Source: Mermis nigrescens
Taxonomy: Eukaryota; Nematoda; Enoplea; Mermithida; Mermithidae
Assembly (NCBI GenBank): GCA_036768485.1
Contig: JAVLUZ010000760.1
Location: 423,597 to 487,596 of the forward strand
Reading direction: 5' to 3'
DNA: 64,000 bases
Shown: positions 33,955-47,191 of the stretch, in pieces
Layout of the letters: each line of letters opens with the position of its first letter
Position numbering within the stretch: the first letter of the stretch is position 1
Translations under genes and position numbers: made by a program
Notes under the pieces: generated by a model
Told to the model about the DNA's origin: nothing
What the model saw: the letters and a program-made list of their open reading frames with translations, nothing else
Databases searched by the model: none

Positions 33955-36830
33955 CCCAACATATACCCCCCTCACAGCTGTAACGGCACACATCTGAGAG
34001 GCGCGGTTGTTTTAAAAGGCAGATAATAAAAAAACTTAGGACCCCCATTTTTTCCTGTTTACACTCAATACCGAGCGCGTTGTGAGTGTGTAAAGTATAC
34101 ACCGAAAATTCAAATGATTTTCGGAGGGCCAATTTTTTTAAAAATGTTTTCCCTAATTAGTAGGTAACGAATCTGGTCTTAAAATTTCTTTATACTCATT
34201 GGTTGTTGCACAGGAGTGTAAATTAGACGGTTTTTTACTGTTTCCATGTGCAAGAGCATATCTAACTCAGTTTTACATTCTATGCAGTCTGATTGATTTC
34301 AAAAGGTAGACGGTTGTAAAATCTAGGGGGTGTTATTTATTTTTTTAAACAATACTTTTTAAATTTAGAGGCGGTTTATTGTAAATAGTCTAGGACAAAA
34401 AATCTTCTTTTCCTGTCATTTCCTCCACTTAGTTGACAGAACGTGGTAACTACCTTTAAAATGTGCCTCGTCCTAAGCGCTACACGTCAAAATTTATTTT
34501 GTGTCTTTACAATCAATATTGCGTTATTAGTGCAGGTGTAAACTTCACACTGAAAAATTTTTTCCGCTAGAGCGTCGTGGATGATGAATTTAAAAAAATG
34601 TTCTCCATAAGGTCAGAATAACGAATCTGACCTTTAAACTGTTCTACAGCCACTGTTTGTTGAGGTATGAAGAGGTGAACTTTGAATTATATAACTATTT
34701 TCTAATGCCGATAGATAACTCCGTATTGCATATTGTTTGATCAGATTTTTCTTATTTCAGAGGTTTTTGACTCGTCTTTAATAAATAATTATTTTTATTA
34801 TCATAAATGCACTATTCTTAAACTTCAGCAGAATGATGAATATTTTTAATAATTGACTAAGTATTAAAATTCGCCGATTTGTCGAGTTGTTGCAGAGGCT
34901 GACGCATCCGAAAAAGGCTAATGAGTTCAAATCTTTTGAGTACTGACTTTTTTCATTTTTTTAATTCTTTCGGCAAAACCATGCGCTTTCGACTTGTTCA
35001 TGTCTCCCAACATCTCCGGTTATCAGATTTAAGAAATTTTTCAGACAGAAATGTACTATGGATCAAGGGCTATCTTGTGTTTACCAGCAAACTTTTCTAT
35101 TATCAATACGCAGTTAGTACCAGAGATTTAAACTTTACGATCTAGTGGATGAGTAAAAAAATAGATTTTGTCCGAGATTTCTCTGCTAACTTTTTCGATT
35201 ATGAGTTAGGATGCATTGAATAAAATAGAAATAAAAAAACTTTTAAGGGCTACAGGTCGAAGCAAGCCGCGTTCAAAAAAACGTAATATTGAGTTGTTTA
35301 TGGGGGTGTAAAGTTCGAAATCTGAGGTGTGAAATGGGCGCAAAAAGAGGTTTTTTTCGTATTTTGATTGGTATATCATATCAGATATTTTGTGGAACAT
35401 AAGTTTCGCACATTCAAACGTACTACAATCAAAGGGCTACAAACTGGCTCGAACCGAATTTATTTACACTCAATGGGGCGTTAGGTTCAGATTTTTAAAG
35501 CTTACAATGTAGTGGACAGTGGAAAATACGTGTTTGTCCATTTTTCGTTCGCCACTTTCTCTGTTCAGAAGTGGGGCGAGGTCGAATAGGATGAAAATAA
35601 AGTACTTTCTAAGGGGTACGCGTCACAGCGGATTGCGTTTGTTTACATCAACATTTAGCTTTTTCGGGAGGTGTAAATTCAAAAAAATGGGGGTTAAAGT
35701 GTTCCTGTCTTGTTTTTTCTGCCAAGTTCTAGGTCATGAGTCTGAACATAATCTCAAGTCTAAAAATTAACCAGAAACCAAATGTGATACGCCAGTTTGT
35801 TTGCGCTCAATAGTGGTGTAGAGTGGTTCACATCTGATATTTATTTGTCCTCGGTCCATTGTGGAGAATTAATCTTTTCATAAATGTTGATCGTAATATC
35901 ACAGTAATATCAGAATTACGAATACGACTGAAATTTTCTTTACACTCTGTGCTTGTGTGAAGTTTACACTGCATCTTTACTTTAATTCTAGAGCCTTGCG
36001 GAAGCTTAATTTTTTCAAATTGTTCTACGTTAAATCAGAATTGTGAATCTGACTCTTAGTTTTCTCTATACCTAGTAGTTGTGTAAACTATTCATTTGTT
36101 GTTAATATGTAGTTTATACTACAAATTTATTTTACTTCCAAATCTGAGCGTCAGTGTTCCTTACACTTGATATTTGCGTATAGTTTATGCTGAAGAACTT
36201 TGATCTGTTTAAATAATGTAAGGTTGTCTTGTTTAAAAAGGATAGTGCTGATGTTAAGAACAATATTGTTTTCCGCGTTCTTGGACTGCTGTCATTATTG
36301 TGGTATGTTACTGTATGTAATTACTGACTGATGTACTGAAATCATACTAATTAAAAGTAGGGTACTAGCAAAGAAAAATGCTAAGATGGAACAAAAAAGA
36401 TGAATATACTTGGAATTGTGGATTAATAAGGATGTAAAAGGAGGGGACTAGGAAAAATCTACCTAAAGTCGCAAAATCTGCTAAAAATCACACTTTCTCT
36501 AAGCAACGCAAAAAATCGAAGTATATTCTGCGGCCAACACATTAAAATAAATCTTTAACCATAAAAATGATTGAAAAAGCAGCACGTTAGCTATGCAGTA
36601 GCTATGGAAAATGATATTGAGTGAACTAACAGTCTTCCTAAGCCAATTGAATGAAATAGCAAACATCGATGCATCCAAGACAACTGAAGAAATTATTGGT
36701 TTAAAACAGTAGGAAACGCGTAAGTTGACTTAAAACAGACTAAATGTAAGTACAGTAACATTCCCGTAACGATTGTGTGCACTAATCTTTGCTTGCTATA
36801 ATGTTCATAACAAAATAAAACAACTTTAAA
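33955..36830 (+). repeat. 2.6-kb GTGTAAAG element, copy 2
   Basis: Direct copy of 10676-13290, co-linear from cccctcacagc..acggcacacatctg to the cttgctataatgttcataac end, with many small gaps. It retains a segment at 36315-36538 that copy 1 lacks. That segment also appears in copy 3, so copy 1 carries the deletion. An inverted copy of 36358-36535 follows at 36985-37122. Confidence 0.7.
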
Positions 36831-37124
36831 TACAATACCACTTAGTTTTCTATCAATCAAGATACGAAGCTAGTCAGCGTTGCTACTTGCCAGCAATTTA
36901 AAAAATAAACATTATAGATTTCGTTTATACACTCTTATCTGAAACTTTGAACATTACTTAAGAAAGACACTTTTTTCAAAGCCGCAGAATATACTTCGAT
37001 TTTTTGCGTTGCTTTTAGAGAAAGTGTGATTTTTAGCAGATTTTGCGACTTTAGGTAGATTTTTCCTAGTCCCCTCCTTTTACATCCTTAATAATCCATC
37101 GGAGCATTTTTCTTTGCTAGTACC
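36356..37124. repeat. Palindromic end module of the 2.6-kb element
   Basis: Arms of about 140-180 bp: left gtactagcaaagaaaaatgc to gaagtatattctgcggc, right gccgcagaatatacttc to ctttgctagtacc. The right-arm sequence also stands directly after copy 1 (13288-13435), and the left-arm type ends copy 3 (41670-41790). Confidence 0.6.
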
Positions 37125-37239
37125 TATTTGTTTGTCATACCCGTATGTAAGGATTAGTCTTGTATGTATGTAGATCTGTATGCAAAATTTACATAGGCAC
37201 TCACTAGACATACACAGCATTGAGTTCGGAATGGGGTGA

Positions 37240-38317
37240 TTGAAATCTCAAAGTGACTTCGTTAGGTTAACTACGATGTGATACGCGTCAAAAACATTCA
37301 TTTCGCTTTATCTTTTCAAAACGTGAGGACATAAAAAAATTTAAAAACATTAGAAAAATTCAATTAAATTGAACAAAAGATGATAAAAATGAGTATTTGG
37401 CACGAAGCGCCGAAAATTTGACAGAAACGCTTATAACATCAATTTTTCTATGAATTTTTTTGAGGAAATCGCGAATTCTGCGGAGGTGAAAAAATTTCTA
37501 GGGAGAGGTGAAAATTATTTTCGGGGAATGGAAACACCTCAAATCGAATTGTGGAATAAGTAAAGAATCGCGAAAAAAGGTCAGAGATTCAATCTAGAGG
37601 TCTGTAAGATGGGGAGCATTTTGATTTCTGAGTAGCTAAACCCCCACACCCATCTGTAGTCATACTTACCTACTATACCAATGTAAGTCGCGTTTTGTTT
37701 ACCTGTACTACGTGTTTAAGAGGCATTTATTTTTACATGTTACTGAATCACCTATGAATGAGCAACGATCCTTATAGACGCTTTTGATTAAATACAAGCA
37801 ATTCTTTGGTTATTCCTGCTGTTAAGCAAAAGTATTAAAACACATAAGGACCATGAAATCGATCCGATTTTGCTGCGTCAAATTAAATCAGTTGAAAAAA
37901 TGCGTAGTAGGTATGCTGCACAGAATACAACTGTGAAAAAGCTGGTCGGCTTACAAGCCGGATTGCAAAATTGACCAAGACATATACACGTTTCTAGATT
38001 ATCACCAAAGTTGTTCGTAACCTTGGTTTTTTGGCATTTGTCCAATACTGCCGGATCAAAAATCGCTCTGAGCTGGCATTGTGAGAATATCCACGGCGGA
38101 TCATCTTAAATAACATTGAAACGTTTCCAAGGTGAATCACATGCTTGTAATATTTATTTTTTGAGGTAAGTAAGTTTAGCGTAATTTGCTCTCGCATATT
38201 AAGCTATGGTTACAAGGTCACTAAAGCTCAACAAAAAAACGAATACCGGAACTTGTACCAAAATATCAATGCTTAATCCTTTAAAGGATCTTTGCATTAA
38301 TCTTGATAAATAACACC
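37240..38317. other. Non-coding; degraded MITE then unique DNA
   Basis: 37390-37670 resembles the MITE at 10061-10472 in inverse orientation (GGCACGAAGCGCC at 37399-37411, ctagggagaggtgaaaatt). No gene is recognised in 37680-38317. Confidence 0.35.
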
Positions 38318-38556
38318 TATAGTCTGTTTCATTTAACTTTGCGGCTTTCTATTGAATTTAATTCGCACGAATCGGACTAAAGTGCTTAATCATTTTGATG
38401 CAGTAATGCGGCTCCAAAATGGCAAACGTCTCCAAATAATTTGATTTACTGTGAAATATCAAAAATATCATAAGTATGGCGTTAGTGTTATACACTTTTT
38501 TAAGCACTTTGTTTGAATTTCTTCAAAAACCCTGAAGTTAAATGAAACGGACTATA
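38318..38556. mobile_element. TATAGTCTGTT-type MITE, 239 bp
   Basis: Ends TATAGTCTGTTTCATTTAAC and AAATGAAACGGACTATA are inverted copies. It is a near relative of 30631-30857. Confidence 0.8.
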
Positions 38557-39243
38557 GGTATCATTCTTTGAACTCGCAAGAGCTTGAATTTTTCAAACCA
38601 TCGAAATTCAGCATACTCTCCGTTGATTCGAGACGAAGAAGTTCATAGGCCTCACGTTTTGTTGCGTCTTTACATTTTAGCTGTTATCACTAAACTATCA
38701 CATTTTGCATAGCAAAAACTTCCAGTTACCTCAATGCTTCATAAAGAACAAATAACGTAGGTACATAGGTACCTAAATTAAAATATGTACGCCCGACTCA
38801 GAGTTACTAATATTGTGATAAAAGAAATATCCTGCACTGCTCTTTCTTCGACTTATGTAAAAAAATGAATAGGAAAAAAGCTGTGAAAAAATAAAGAACT
38901 GTCTCATTGCATTGATTGTCAACCGGAGCGCTTTTGAACGTCTTTCTAAAAGACAGAAGATTTAAAAAAACAAAAATCTTTGATGTCTGAGTTATCTTCA
39001 GATTATTTTCGCGTAAGTGAATTCTAGCAATAACCTTGTAACGAAATGGTCATATACAAACACTCATATTTTGAAGTACCTATATAGAGTAGTTTTTGAG
39101 TTTCTATAAATCAATATCTTTCAAGTAGAGAACTGAGTGAAATTCAAGCAATTATCAACTTAGATCTCAAATTTTATTTAGAATTTCAAATTAAAATAGG
39201 AACATCGATTTTAACACTTTATCACCATACAAGGGGAGCGCCC

Positions 39244-39493
39244 CACACGTGGGCGTAGAGAGGGGAGTTTGGGGTATGCACCTCCCAGAAACCAAAATAC
39301 TCCCCAAAAGCCAAAATACCCCTCACAGAATTCAATTTTTTGAAATTTTTTGTTTTTTTCCGCAATTTTTCGATGCCAATGGGTAGTGCTCGATCAGAAA
39401 CGTTGAAAAATGGTGTTTTCGCCATACCACCATTTTTAAGACCATTTTTGACCTTTGCACACCCCCTTGGAATTTCGCTGCCGCCCACCTACG
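39244..39493. mobile_element. hAT MITE, main family, inverse orientation, 250 bp
   Basis: It starts CACACGTGGGCG and ends GCCCACCTACG, with all internal family blocks in reverse. The flanking octamers do not match convincingly, so it is older than the other copies or was altered at an end. Confidence 0.7.
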
Positions 39494-40309
39494 GCAGCGA
39501 CTAAATTCTTGGGGTATGGGTAGTTTTAAAAATTCCAGAAAATTGCTAAGCATCCAATTCTAGGGGTTTACCAATTTCAATTTTTGGGGGTCCGACGGAT
39601 TCGGGGAGATTGGTGTAAAACCCCAACCCCCACGCCCGTGTGCGTTTAAGACTACTTCACCGAATTTCATCAGCACATTACATATTTACTTGGTATTCAA
39701 GTACTTACGTAAGTACCTACAAATGTACACACTTTGAGCATGCGCCAATGGGAACGTATCATAGATTTTCTTATTAAATGAAAATAATACTGTGATCATC
39801 CTCTTAATCAAAGGTAACGGGTCGAAATCATTTTATTTTTACGTAACAAACTAGTTCCTCTCTGATGACCTAGCCTATTTATATGATTTCTTACATTTTT
39901 TATGTATGTAATCCTACCTATTTCTTCATGTTTCACTTAGAATTGCGCCTCGTAAAAAAATGTAATTTCTCAAAATATAACCTTGTTTAGGTATACTTCG
40001 TGCTATTTCTCGCGTCTTTTTGCTTTCTTTTATACTAATAGCATGCTCCATTTCTACCTCTTTCCTCCATTTTCGTTTTATTTACTTTTTCATATATTTA
40101 TTTATTTATTTTCCGATATTTTCTCTAAAAATCTCCTTTTTTCATTTTTTTGTCCTATTGATTGATGACTTCCTATTATTACTACGAGCCCATGCAAGTG
40201 AATGAGAAGTTATTTCTTCATTAATTTTTATATACATACATGCATACATTTTGCTTTGATTTGTATGAATCGCGCAAGCCCCACTTGAACACTGCACAAG
40301 TGTAGGTAC

Positions 40310-40476
40310 GTTACAATATTCGAGCATGTGCTCACTATTAGAGAAGGTCCGTACTGTCTTGGTACACACGGCTTTCTGACCAGGAAAAATAACGTTGCAG
40401 TCCTCCTTCGTGTTGTTCATGCAAGCCGATCTTCTAGTAATTCTTTGGCTGCACTTGTAGCACATTATGGATATTG
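40310..40476 (-). CDS. Possible exon of a Ly6/three-finger-type secreted protein
   Basis: A 55-codon open stretch starts after a minus-strand acceptor (GATTCATAG|CA) and ends at a donor (AAC|GTACCT), closing in phase. It reads MCYKCSQRITRRSACMNNTK, then EDCNVIFPGQKAVCTKT and EYCN. The C-x-x-C start, Cys spacing and terminal C-N are like Ly6/uPAR domains, which are small disulphide-rich GPI-anchored or secreted folds. No signal-peptide exon or other exon was found nearby, so this is a weak call; a chance frame is possible. Confidence 0.3.
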
Positions 40477-41216
40477 CTATGAATCAAATACAAATAGAGC
40501 TATTTAGGCGGAAAAAGAAACAAAGTGCGAAATCTGTATAGGTACTTTAATGTTTTTGTTTTTTTAGAAAATACAATATTGCAGTACTCATGCGAATTTG
40601 TTGTAGTGGGTACCTATGTACCTATTTAATGGAATAGAAAGGCTAGCATGCTTTATTCATTTTTAATTTCCGATTGGCTTACTTTATTCAAATCTACATA
40701 ATATTAGGTAGGTATACCTGGAGGGTGATTGCCACTGTCGTGAAAAGCAACATTGTAAAAACATTCATCGGTAAGAATGTTAAAAGAACATTCAGATTCA
40801 AACAGTCAGCTGCGCTTGCACAGAGATGACTTGTCGGTCGGCTGATGCTCCATGATAAATAAAGCTGTTTATCTTTTTGCCATGGCTACTACAATGTGAA
40901 CAGTAAACGAGCAAAACACCGTCTGAACTGTGTCAGATACATAAGTATACTATGTAGTTACCAAAAAACAAGCCATCGAGAAATAAAATATGAAATAACG
41001 ACTTTAGCGTAAAATGCATCATTGGCTGATCATTATTCTGGAGTCTTAGCCGTAACAAATTGAAGAAGTAGGCTTCATGCAAAATTTTTGAATAAAACAG
41101 GTTAAAAGTACCTGTATCTACTTATGTACAGTAGGTACCTACGTTGTATACTTTTGACAAGCATGAAAGCGGAAATTGGAACAGCCGTCTTTAACAGTGC
41201 AAACAATGTACCCACC

Positions 41217-41467
41217 TATAGTCTGTTCCATTCCAAACGGCCCATTTCCGCTTGACGGATTCTTACTGCAGCAGAATATTTTACGATTGAGGTTGTTGCA
41301 GCAGACGCGCCACATGTTAAGCGAAGCATATTTAAACATCAATAAGAAGAGTTTGAAGCAAATAGCCACTAAAAGAGCATAATTAAAGAAGCCATTTGTG
41401 CAGTGAAAAATTGATACAGTATTAGACTTTTATCGAAATTGGGTCGTTTGGAATGGAACAGACTATA
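41217..41467. mobile_element. MITE with TATAGTCTGTTCCATTCC termini, 251 bp
   Basis: Ends TATAGTCTGTTCCATTCC and GGAATGGAACAGACTATA are perfect inverted copies, continuing into aaacgg. It is the same family as 22473-22731. Confidence 0.85.
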
Positions 41468-41649
41468 GTAGGTACGCCGTAGACTTGTAATGGACCTCAT
41501 ATGAGCGTGCGGAGGGGATTTAAGACTCCGGAATCAAGGAGACCTATCAGAAAAACATTATTACACTTTTCATTTTTCACGATTTTTGATGTAAACAAAT
41601 AGAGCGCGAGAAACGTCGAAAAGGTGTTTTTTGCTACTATCAATTTTTC

Positions 41650-43760
41650 TTATAATTTGTTCTACGCATATGTAGGTGACTTTTCCTAGTCCCCTCCTCC
41701 CCTCCTTTTACGTCTTTAATAATCCACTATTCCAAGTGAATTCGTCTTTTTGTTCCACCGGAGTGTGTTTCTTTGCTACTCTTAATTAGCATGGAGTAAA
41801 ACAGACATTAAACACATACGGTAACATGCCACAATAACGATAGGAGTCCAAGAACGCGGAAAACAATATTAGTCTAAACATCAACGTTATCTTTTTAAAA
41901 CAAGATAACCTTACCATATTTAAACAGTTCAAATGTTTTCAACACAAACTTTACGCAACAAGTGGATGTAAAGAAAGCTTACATTACACTCAGATTCCTA
42001 ATCCTGACACTACATAGAACATTTTAAAAAAATTAGCTTTGGCAACGATGTAAAACTGAAGTAAATTTTCAGTGTAAACTTTGCACAACTACTGAGTGTA
42101 AAGAAAACATACAGTCAGAGTCGTAATCGTAACCTTACGGATTTCGTCCGACTTATCCCTACTTCTGAACGGAAAAACTAGCGAACAAATGTAATGAAGA
42201 TAATTTAGCTTATAGCCGACTCATAGTCTTATGCAGCGAAACCGTCGTATTACGAATATCATCTTTTAGTTAGCCAGCTTAGCTTCAGTTCAAGTTAGCA
42301 ACAAGCCGTTTTTTCGTACGATAAAATGTAGCATCTGATAATAGTTTTTATACGTGGGTTAACCAATTGCTGCTTCGTTTCTTGGAATTAGCTGAAAAAT
42401 CGTCATCGCACCTCCCAATCTTAGATTAATAAACTATCACATGATCTTTGACGTTTTTCTGATACATGCATTATTTAATGTCGTGTTAGCATTGTTTGTG
42501 AGCATTCGTTACGTTCGTAAACCTGGCTTTGGTGTTGTCATCTGTGTTTGCCTATCGTCATTATAATATTAGCTACAGTAATCCTACACAAGTTGAGAGC
42601 AGCCTTACACAAAAAAGCATAAAAACGTGTTTTTCCACCATCCACCTAATTGAAAACTTTAAAAATCAGAACCTAAGTCCCCGTTGAAAGTAAAAAAATT
42701 CGCTTCGTGCCGGTTTGAAGCTTTTAAATCGTAGTACGTTTGTGTATGAAGAACTTCACTTCCAAATTCGATTAAGAGAATGACTAATCGAAAAAGGGGA
42801 AAAAACATGTTTTTTGCCCAATCTTCCACACCTGATTTCGAACTTTAAACCTAAACAAGTAACTCAATATTGCGTTGTTTAAACGCAATTCGATGCGACG
42901 TTTAGCCCATAAAACGTACCAACTCTGGAAAGTTGGAGGAAAAATCTTGAGACAAAACATTTTTATGTACACCATCTCCTCGAGTGAAAAGTTTAAAACC
43001 CTATATCTATAGTCTGTTTCACATAACTTTGTGCATAAATTCTAAGAATTTTCGCCGACAGTAGGCCGAGGGTTACGATATTTATATATCAGATCAATGC
43101 TACAGTCAAAACCACAGCAACGTTGCTAAAGCTCAGGCGCCTTTGACCTGCTTGTGAGTCGGTCGAAATTTTATATTGATAAACACGCGCGTCAAGAGAA
43201 AATTGTTAGTGCGACGACTGTCACTTTGACTGCCAGGCGCCTGTAGGACATGCGCGTGAGCAACGTTATTTGTGGCCTTGACTGTATAATCGCAATCTGT
43301 CAGCTTATTGCCGTAAATAGTTTTAGAATTTATGACCGAAGTTGTGTGAAACAGACTATAACTCCGTACAGGGTATAAAAAAATTCGCCAGCGAGCCGAA
43401 AGTAGCCCTTAAGACTTAGTACTTTTTTATCAAGAGAAACTTTTCTGGGACTCATAAGCGGAGTTGTTGGCAGACAAAAAACAGGGCAAAATTTGCTTTT
43501 TCGACCTCAGATTCTTTACACTACTACTCTAGAAGTAATTCACTTTTCAAAAAAATCGAAAAATTATCGAGCTTAATCAATAGTCTACTTTATAAAAAAA
43601 ACCAGACTAAACGGAATGTAATTTGAATTAGGTACTAGATAAGCTCGAAGACCAACCAAAATTTACAAAACTGTTATACCGTTACAGTAAAGATTTACAC
43701 GCTCATTACTAATGGGGTAAAACTGTAAAAAAGAAAAAGGTACCAAATTTTTTTTGATTA
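41650..43760 (-). repeat. 2.6-kb GTGTAAAG element, copy 3, inverted
   Basis: On the minus strand it follows copies 1 and 2: gttcttggact..gttattgtggcatgtt, the gcgtaaagtttgtgttg unit, gttcagaagtagggataag, and the aatattgagttacttg / aaagttcgaaatcaggtg block. It is more diverged than copies 1 and 2 are from each other. The insertion at 43018-43360 interrupts it. Confidence 0.6.
43018..43360. mobile_element. TATAGTCTGTT-type MITE, 343 bp
   Basis: Ends TATAGTCTGTTTCACATAAC and GTGTGAAACAGACTATA are inverted copies, continuing into gcataaattct / agaatttatgac. It is inserted in copy 3 of the 2.6-kb element. Confidence 0.85.
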
Positions 43761-44024
43761 TCTGTTTAAAAAAACCGCGCAATACAGAAGTGCCTCTTTA
43801 AAACTGTAGCGAAGGTACCTATGATACATATGTACATAATTTAGGCCGCGTGAGGTTGAAGATTAAACCGCATTTGCGGGGAAATATCACCCATAGGGCG
43901 GGTTCAGAACTTTACTCTCTCGTTTCCGCTTAAGTTTCTCCCGCTGGGGGTGGTTCAAAGTCTCGGATACAGGGTTAGGGGCATTCGTTCACTCTGACTG
44001 GCCGTTGAAACATTATATATACAA

Positions 44025-45055
44025 GGTACCGTCAAATAGGGCGAAATTGCCATCGTTTTTTGCCTTTAAACCCGAATAACTTTTCATAAACTAATTCGTT
44101 AGTGCTCTTAATTGGCCAGATTGTAGATCAGTGTACATTAAATTCAATTCAAGGAAGTCTTATACAAAAATTTAACTTAATATTGAGGAATTGCGAGAAG
44201 AAAGGGGTGGCAAATTCAGGCCTGAAGTGGAGTGAATTTGCCACACTTAAACAAAACGCAAAATACAACGAAGCTCTATGCGCGAATCAACGGTCACCTT
44301 CGGACGAAGAACTCCAAGAGTAAAAACATAAAAAATGGGTTCTGTAACGTTATGTAGGAAAAACGAAATGATAGTATTTCTGGGTTGAAATTGCACCCTT
44401 GGGAAGTTGCAAAAAATTAATTATGGCGCCGAAGTTTACACTTACTCACGCAATATCAGTACTACGAGCAGTTTTTTGATCAAAGAGAATAACGATAGTT
44501 TAACACAAATTTATTGTTTGTAGATTTTGTGCCGTACTTTGCCAAAAGCTTTATATGCCAATAGATCAGCGACAATAGCGTTTTCTAAGGTAAAATTGAT
44601 CTTCGTTTGATATCACTGCAGAAAGAAGTACATGTTACATCCGCCTGATGCGCTTTGCACATTTTTGAGTTGATAAAATATCGCCTAAAAACCTACATAC
44701 TCCAAGAAAACATCTAAAATTGAAAAAATGACAACGGCCTGGCGAGATTAGTCAATAAAGCAGATTAAACCATTAAATGCTCAGTGGAAATAACGCGTAG
44801 ATCACAAAAACCGAATAACTCGCAGCTTTGGAGAAGTGGCGAATTCAGACCGAAGTGGCAATTTATTCCTACAGTCCGTTTCACATAAGTTTGAACATAA
44901 ATTTGGAGAATTTTTTCGAAAGTAAGCCGATGGATTACGATTATACGTATGATATATAATGAACGAACGCTATAACCGCAATCCATCGGACAGTTTTTAA
45001 AATTTATGCCAAAACTCGCGTGAAACAGACTATATAGTTTACGGTATACCGGGTC
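44025..45055. repeat. TIR-like element with a nested MITE
   Basis: The left end ggtaccgtcaaatagggcg and the right end gtttacggtatacc are imperfect inverted copies. A 165-bp TATAGTCTGTT-type MITE (44870-45034; TACAGTCCGTTTCACAT..GTGAAACAGACTATA) sits inside the right end. The interior frame 44102-44323 (73 codons) is not recognised. Confidence 0.45.
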
Positions 45056-45059
45056 AGGG

Positions 45060-46199
45060 ACGAAACCTTCGACAGAAACGGGGTGAGTTTTCGGCAGCAT
45101 GACGTTCATCATTGTACTTATCGCGCACGGGCGTGGGGTTTGTACCCCTCAGAAATTAACCCCCCAGATTACCGTAGACCCAAGAATTCTATTTTCAGTG
45201 ATTCGTCCCATCCCGACTGTCCCCAGGATTTTGGCGCTACCCACGTATGATACTTAACCCGTTCCCGGGACAAATAACTGTCCTTAAGCGAGACTTTGTA
45301 GCGAAACGAGGTTGGGGTGGTAATCCGACGCGTTGTACATATTCGAGTAACACTCCTTCCGGGACCTTGAATCGGCGCAAGAGGGAGAGAGCCCGTAGAG
45401 CGCAGAAGCATTTCCATTCCCGGATCTTAAAATGACACACAAGCGGCTCGTAGGACAGTTTGCGAATCGGTCGATCGAGAGGCGGGTACTGAGAGATCCG
45501 CTTTTTGCCGATTGGCCGAAATCTTAATACTTTCGAATTATTATACCGTAAAAAGTCTCGGGAATCTTGAAACAGCCTATAGAGCGTGTCAAATTTTTTC
45601 AGCGCATCGCGCCGAATTTTCTTTTCATATTGTTTCTCTTTGTAAATCGCTAAAATTGACTCTAAAGACGGAAGTTAGGAATTTATTCGTCGATGGAGTG
45701 ATGAGGAATCATTTGCGCAGATTGCGATTGTGAAATGAGCTGAGTATATAATAAAGCGGAAACTCGAAAATTTTCTCTTAATCATCGCAAGAGCACGCTC
45801 AGATTCGCGCAACAACGCATTTTTGCCAATTCCCTAATGGTTTTCGAGATACCCGACCTCGAAACTCTCGGCGACCCCCGCGGAATAAAATCATGGATAC
45901 GGGCCCGTATTTAACGTACGGTCGCGTTTAGGTACGTATTACGTAAAACGTTTCGCACGAAAATAAATTCACGCGCGAGAGACTACGCTTGCATTCTTTT
46001 GTACGGCAATAAATTTAAATTCGCGAGTAGTGCCATATTTGTTCCTAGAAAACAACGCCTTCGGGTAGTCTGATTCAAACTTTATCTTACTGTTCCGCTG
46101 TACAATATTCGCTTTAATATCGAACATTCATTCTATAAAAACGATGCAAACGTACAACAGGAAGCGGTCAACCGCGTACGTAAGCGTGGTACGTAAAAA
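45060..46199. other. No recognised gene; mixed unique DNA
   Basis: 45120-45245 is a hAT MITE fragment. 45250-46190 is richer in CG dinucleotides than most of the window and has frames of about 60-73 codons on + (45247-45435 and 45512-45733), but none shows a recognisable motif. Confidence 0.35.
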
Positions 46200-46871
46200 C
46201 AGGCCCGTAGCTGGCCGTCCTATTTTGAGGGATCGTATGTGGGCGCTACCAAAATTCTATAGGTGCATGATTTTTCAAAGTTAAATGGCCTTAAAAAAGG
46301 TGGTATGGCGAAAAAACACCATTTTTCAACGTTTCTCATCAAGCACTATCCACTGGCATTAAAAAGTTGCATAAAAAACAAAAAAATTCACAAAAATTGA
46401 ATTCTGGGGGTATGTTGGTTTCTGGAGGGTGCATACCATACGTGGGCAGCAAGAAAATTCTGGTGGGGGGTGTGCAAGATTTTTTTGAAGGTCGATAAAT
46501 GGCCTTAAAAATGGTGGTATGGCGATAAAAACACCATTTTTCGACGTTTCTCATCAAGCACTATCCATTGGCATCAAAAAATTGCGAAAAAACGAAAAAA
46601 TTTTCAAAAATTGAATTCTTGGGGGGGGGGGGGGTATTTTGATTTCTGGGGGGGTATTTTGGTTTCTGGGGGGTGCATACCCCCCAAACCCCCCCACGCC
46701 CGGGTGTTGTGCATACCACCAAACTTTCCTGCCCTAGCTCAGGTGTGGGGGACCAACACCAATTTTGGGGGTGACTAAGCCCAAAAATAACTTTTAGAAA
46801 GTCCTATTTTTCCGACTTTTAGAATTTTGGGGGGTCCGAATCTCCCAATCCCCCAGACGTATACGTGACCG
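46200..46871. mobile_element. hAT element of CAGGC family with two nested hAT MITEs
   Basis: It starts CAGGCCCGTAGCTGGCC. The exact 8-bp duplication cgtaaaaa lies at 46192-46199 and 46872-46879. Inside is a main-family MITE (about 46235-46748), and inside that a second main-family MITE (46437-46708) flanked by gtgcatac on both sides (46429-46436 and 46709-46716). Three successive insertions can be read. Confidence 0.8.
46437..46708. mobile_element. hAT MITE, main family, innermost copy, 272 bp
   Basis: The 8-bp duplication gtgcatac is exact. Left end CATACGTGGGCAGC, right end CCCGGGTGTT. Its target is the gtgcataccccc block of an older copy of the same family. Confidence 0.88.
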
Positions 46872-47184
46872 CGTAAAAAGATAGAAAAGATGCGAAAATT
46901 CGAATTTCAGAGATTTACGCGAAATTTCGGAGATGCCTGGTAGAAAAGAGTGAAAAGTTAGCTAAAGTACGACGGGTTCAATATATATTTTTAAGAAGAA
47001 ATGGAAACTGAGGAATTTGCATCGCGCCGCTTATTTCGCGAAATCGCGATCGATGCAAACTTCCGGACATATTTAAACTTTCAACGCTCGCTATATAAAT
47101 AAATTCGCGTAACAAATAAAATGTTTCGATCAAATGAAGGAACGCGCATTTGTCCGTTGAAAAAGGAGTCGACCACTGGGCGCA

Positions 47185-47190
47185 TTTATT
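47185..47190 (-). promoter_or_regulatory. PolyA signal AATAAA directly after the TAF4 stop
   Basis: AATAAA begins one base after the TGA stop (47194-47192) on the minus strand. A very short 3' UTR is predicted if it is used. No better candidate was sought systematically further down. Confidence 0.4.
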
Positions 47191-47191
47191 A

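Noticed and set aside
45247..45733. Plus-strand frames of 62 and 73 codons in a CG-rich patch
   Set aside because: No motif and no splice-consistent neighbours, and the first overlaps the end of a MITE fragment.
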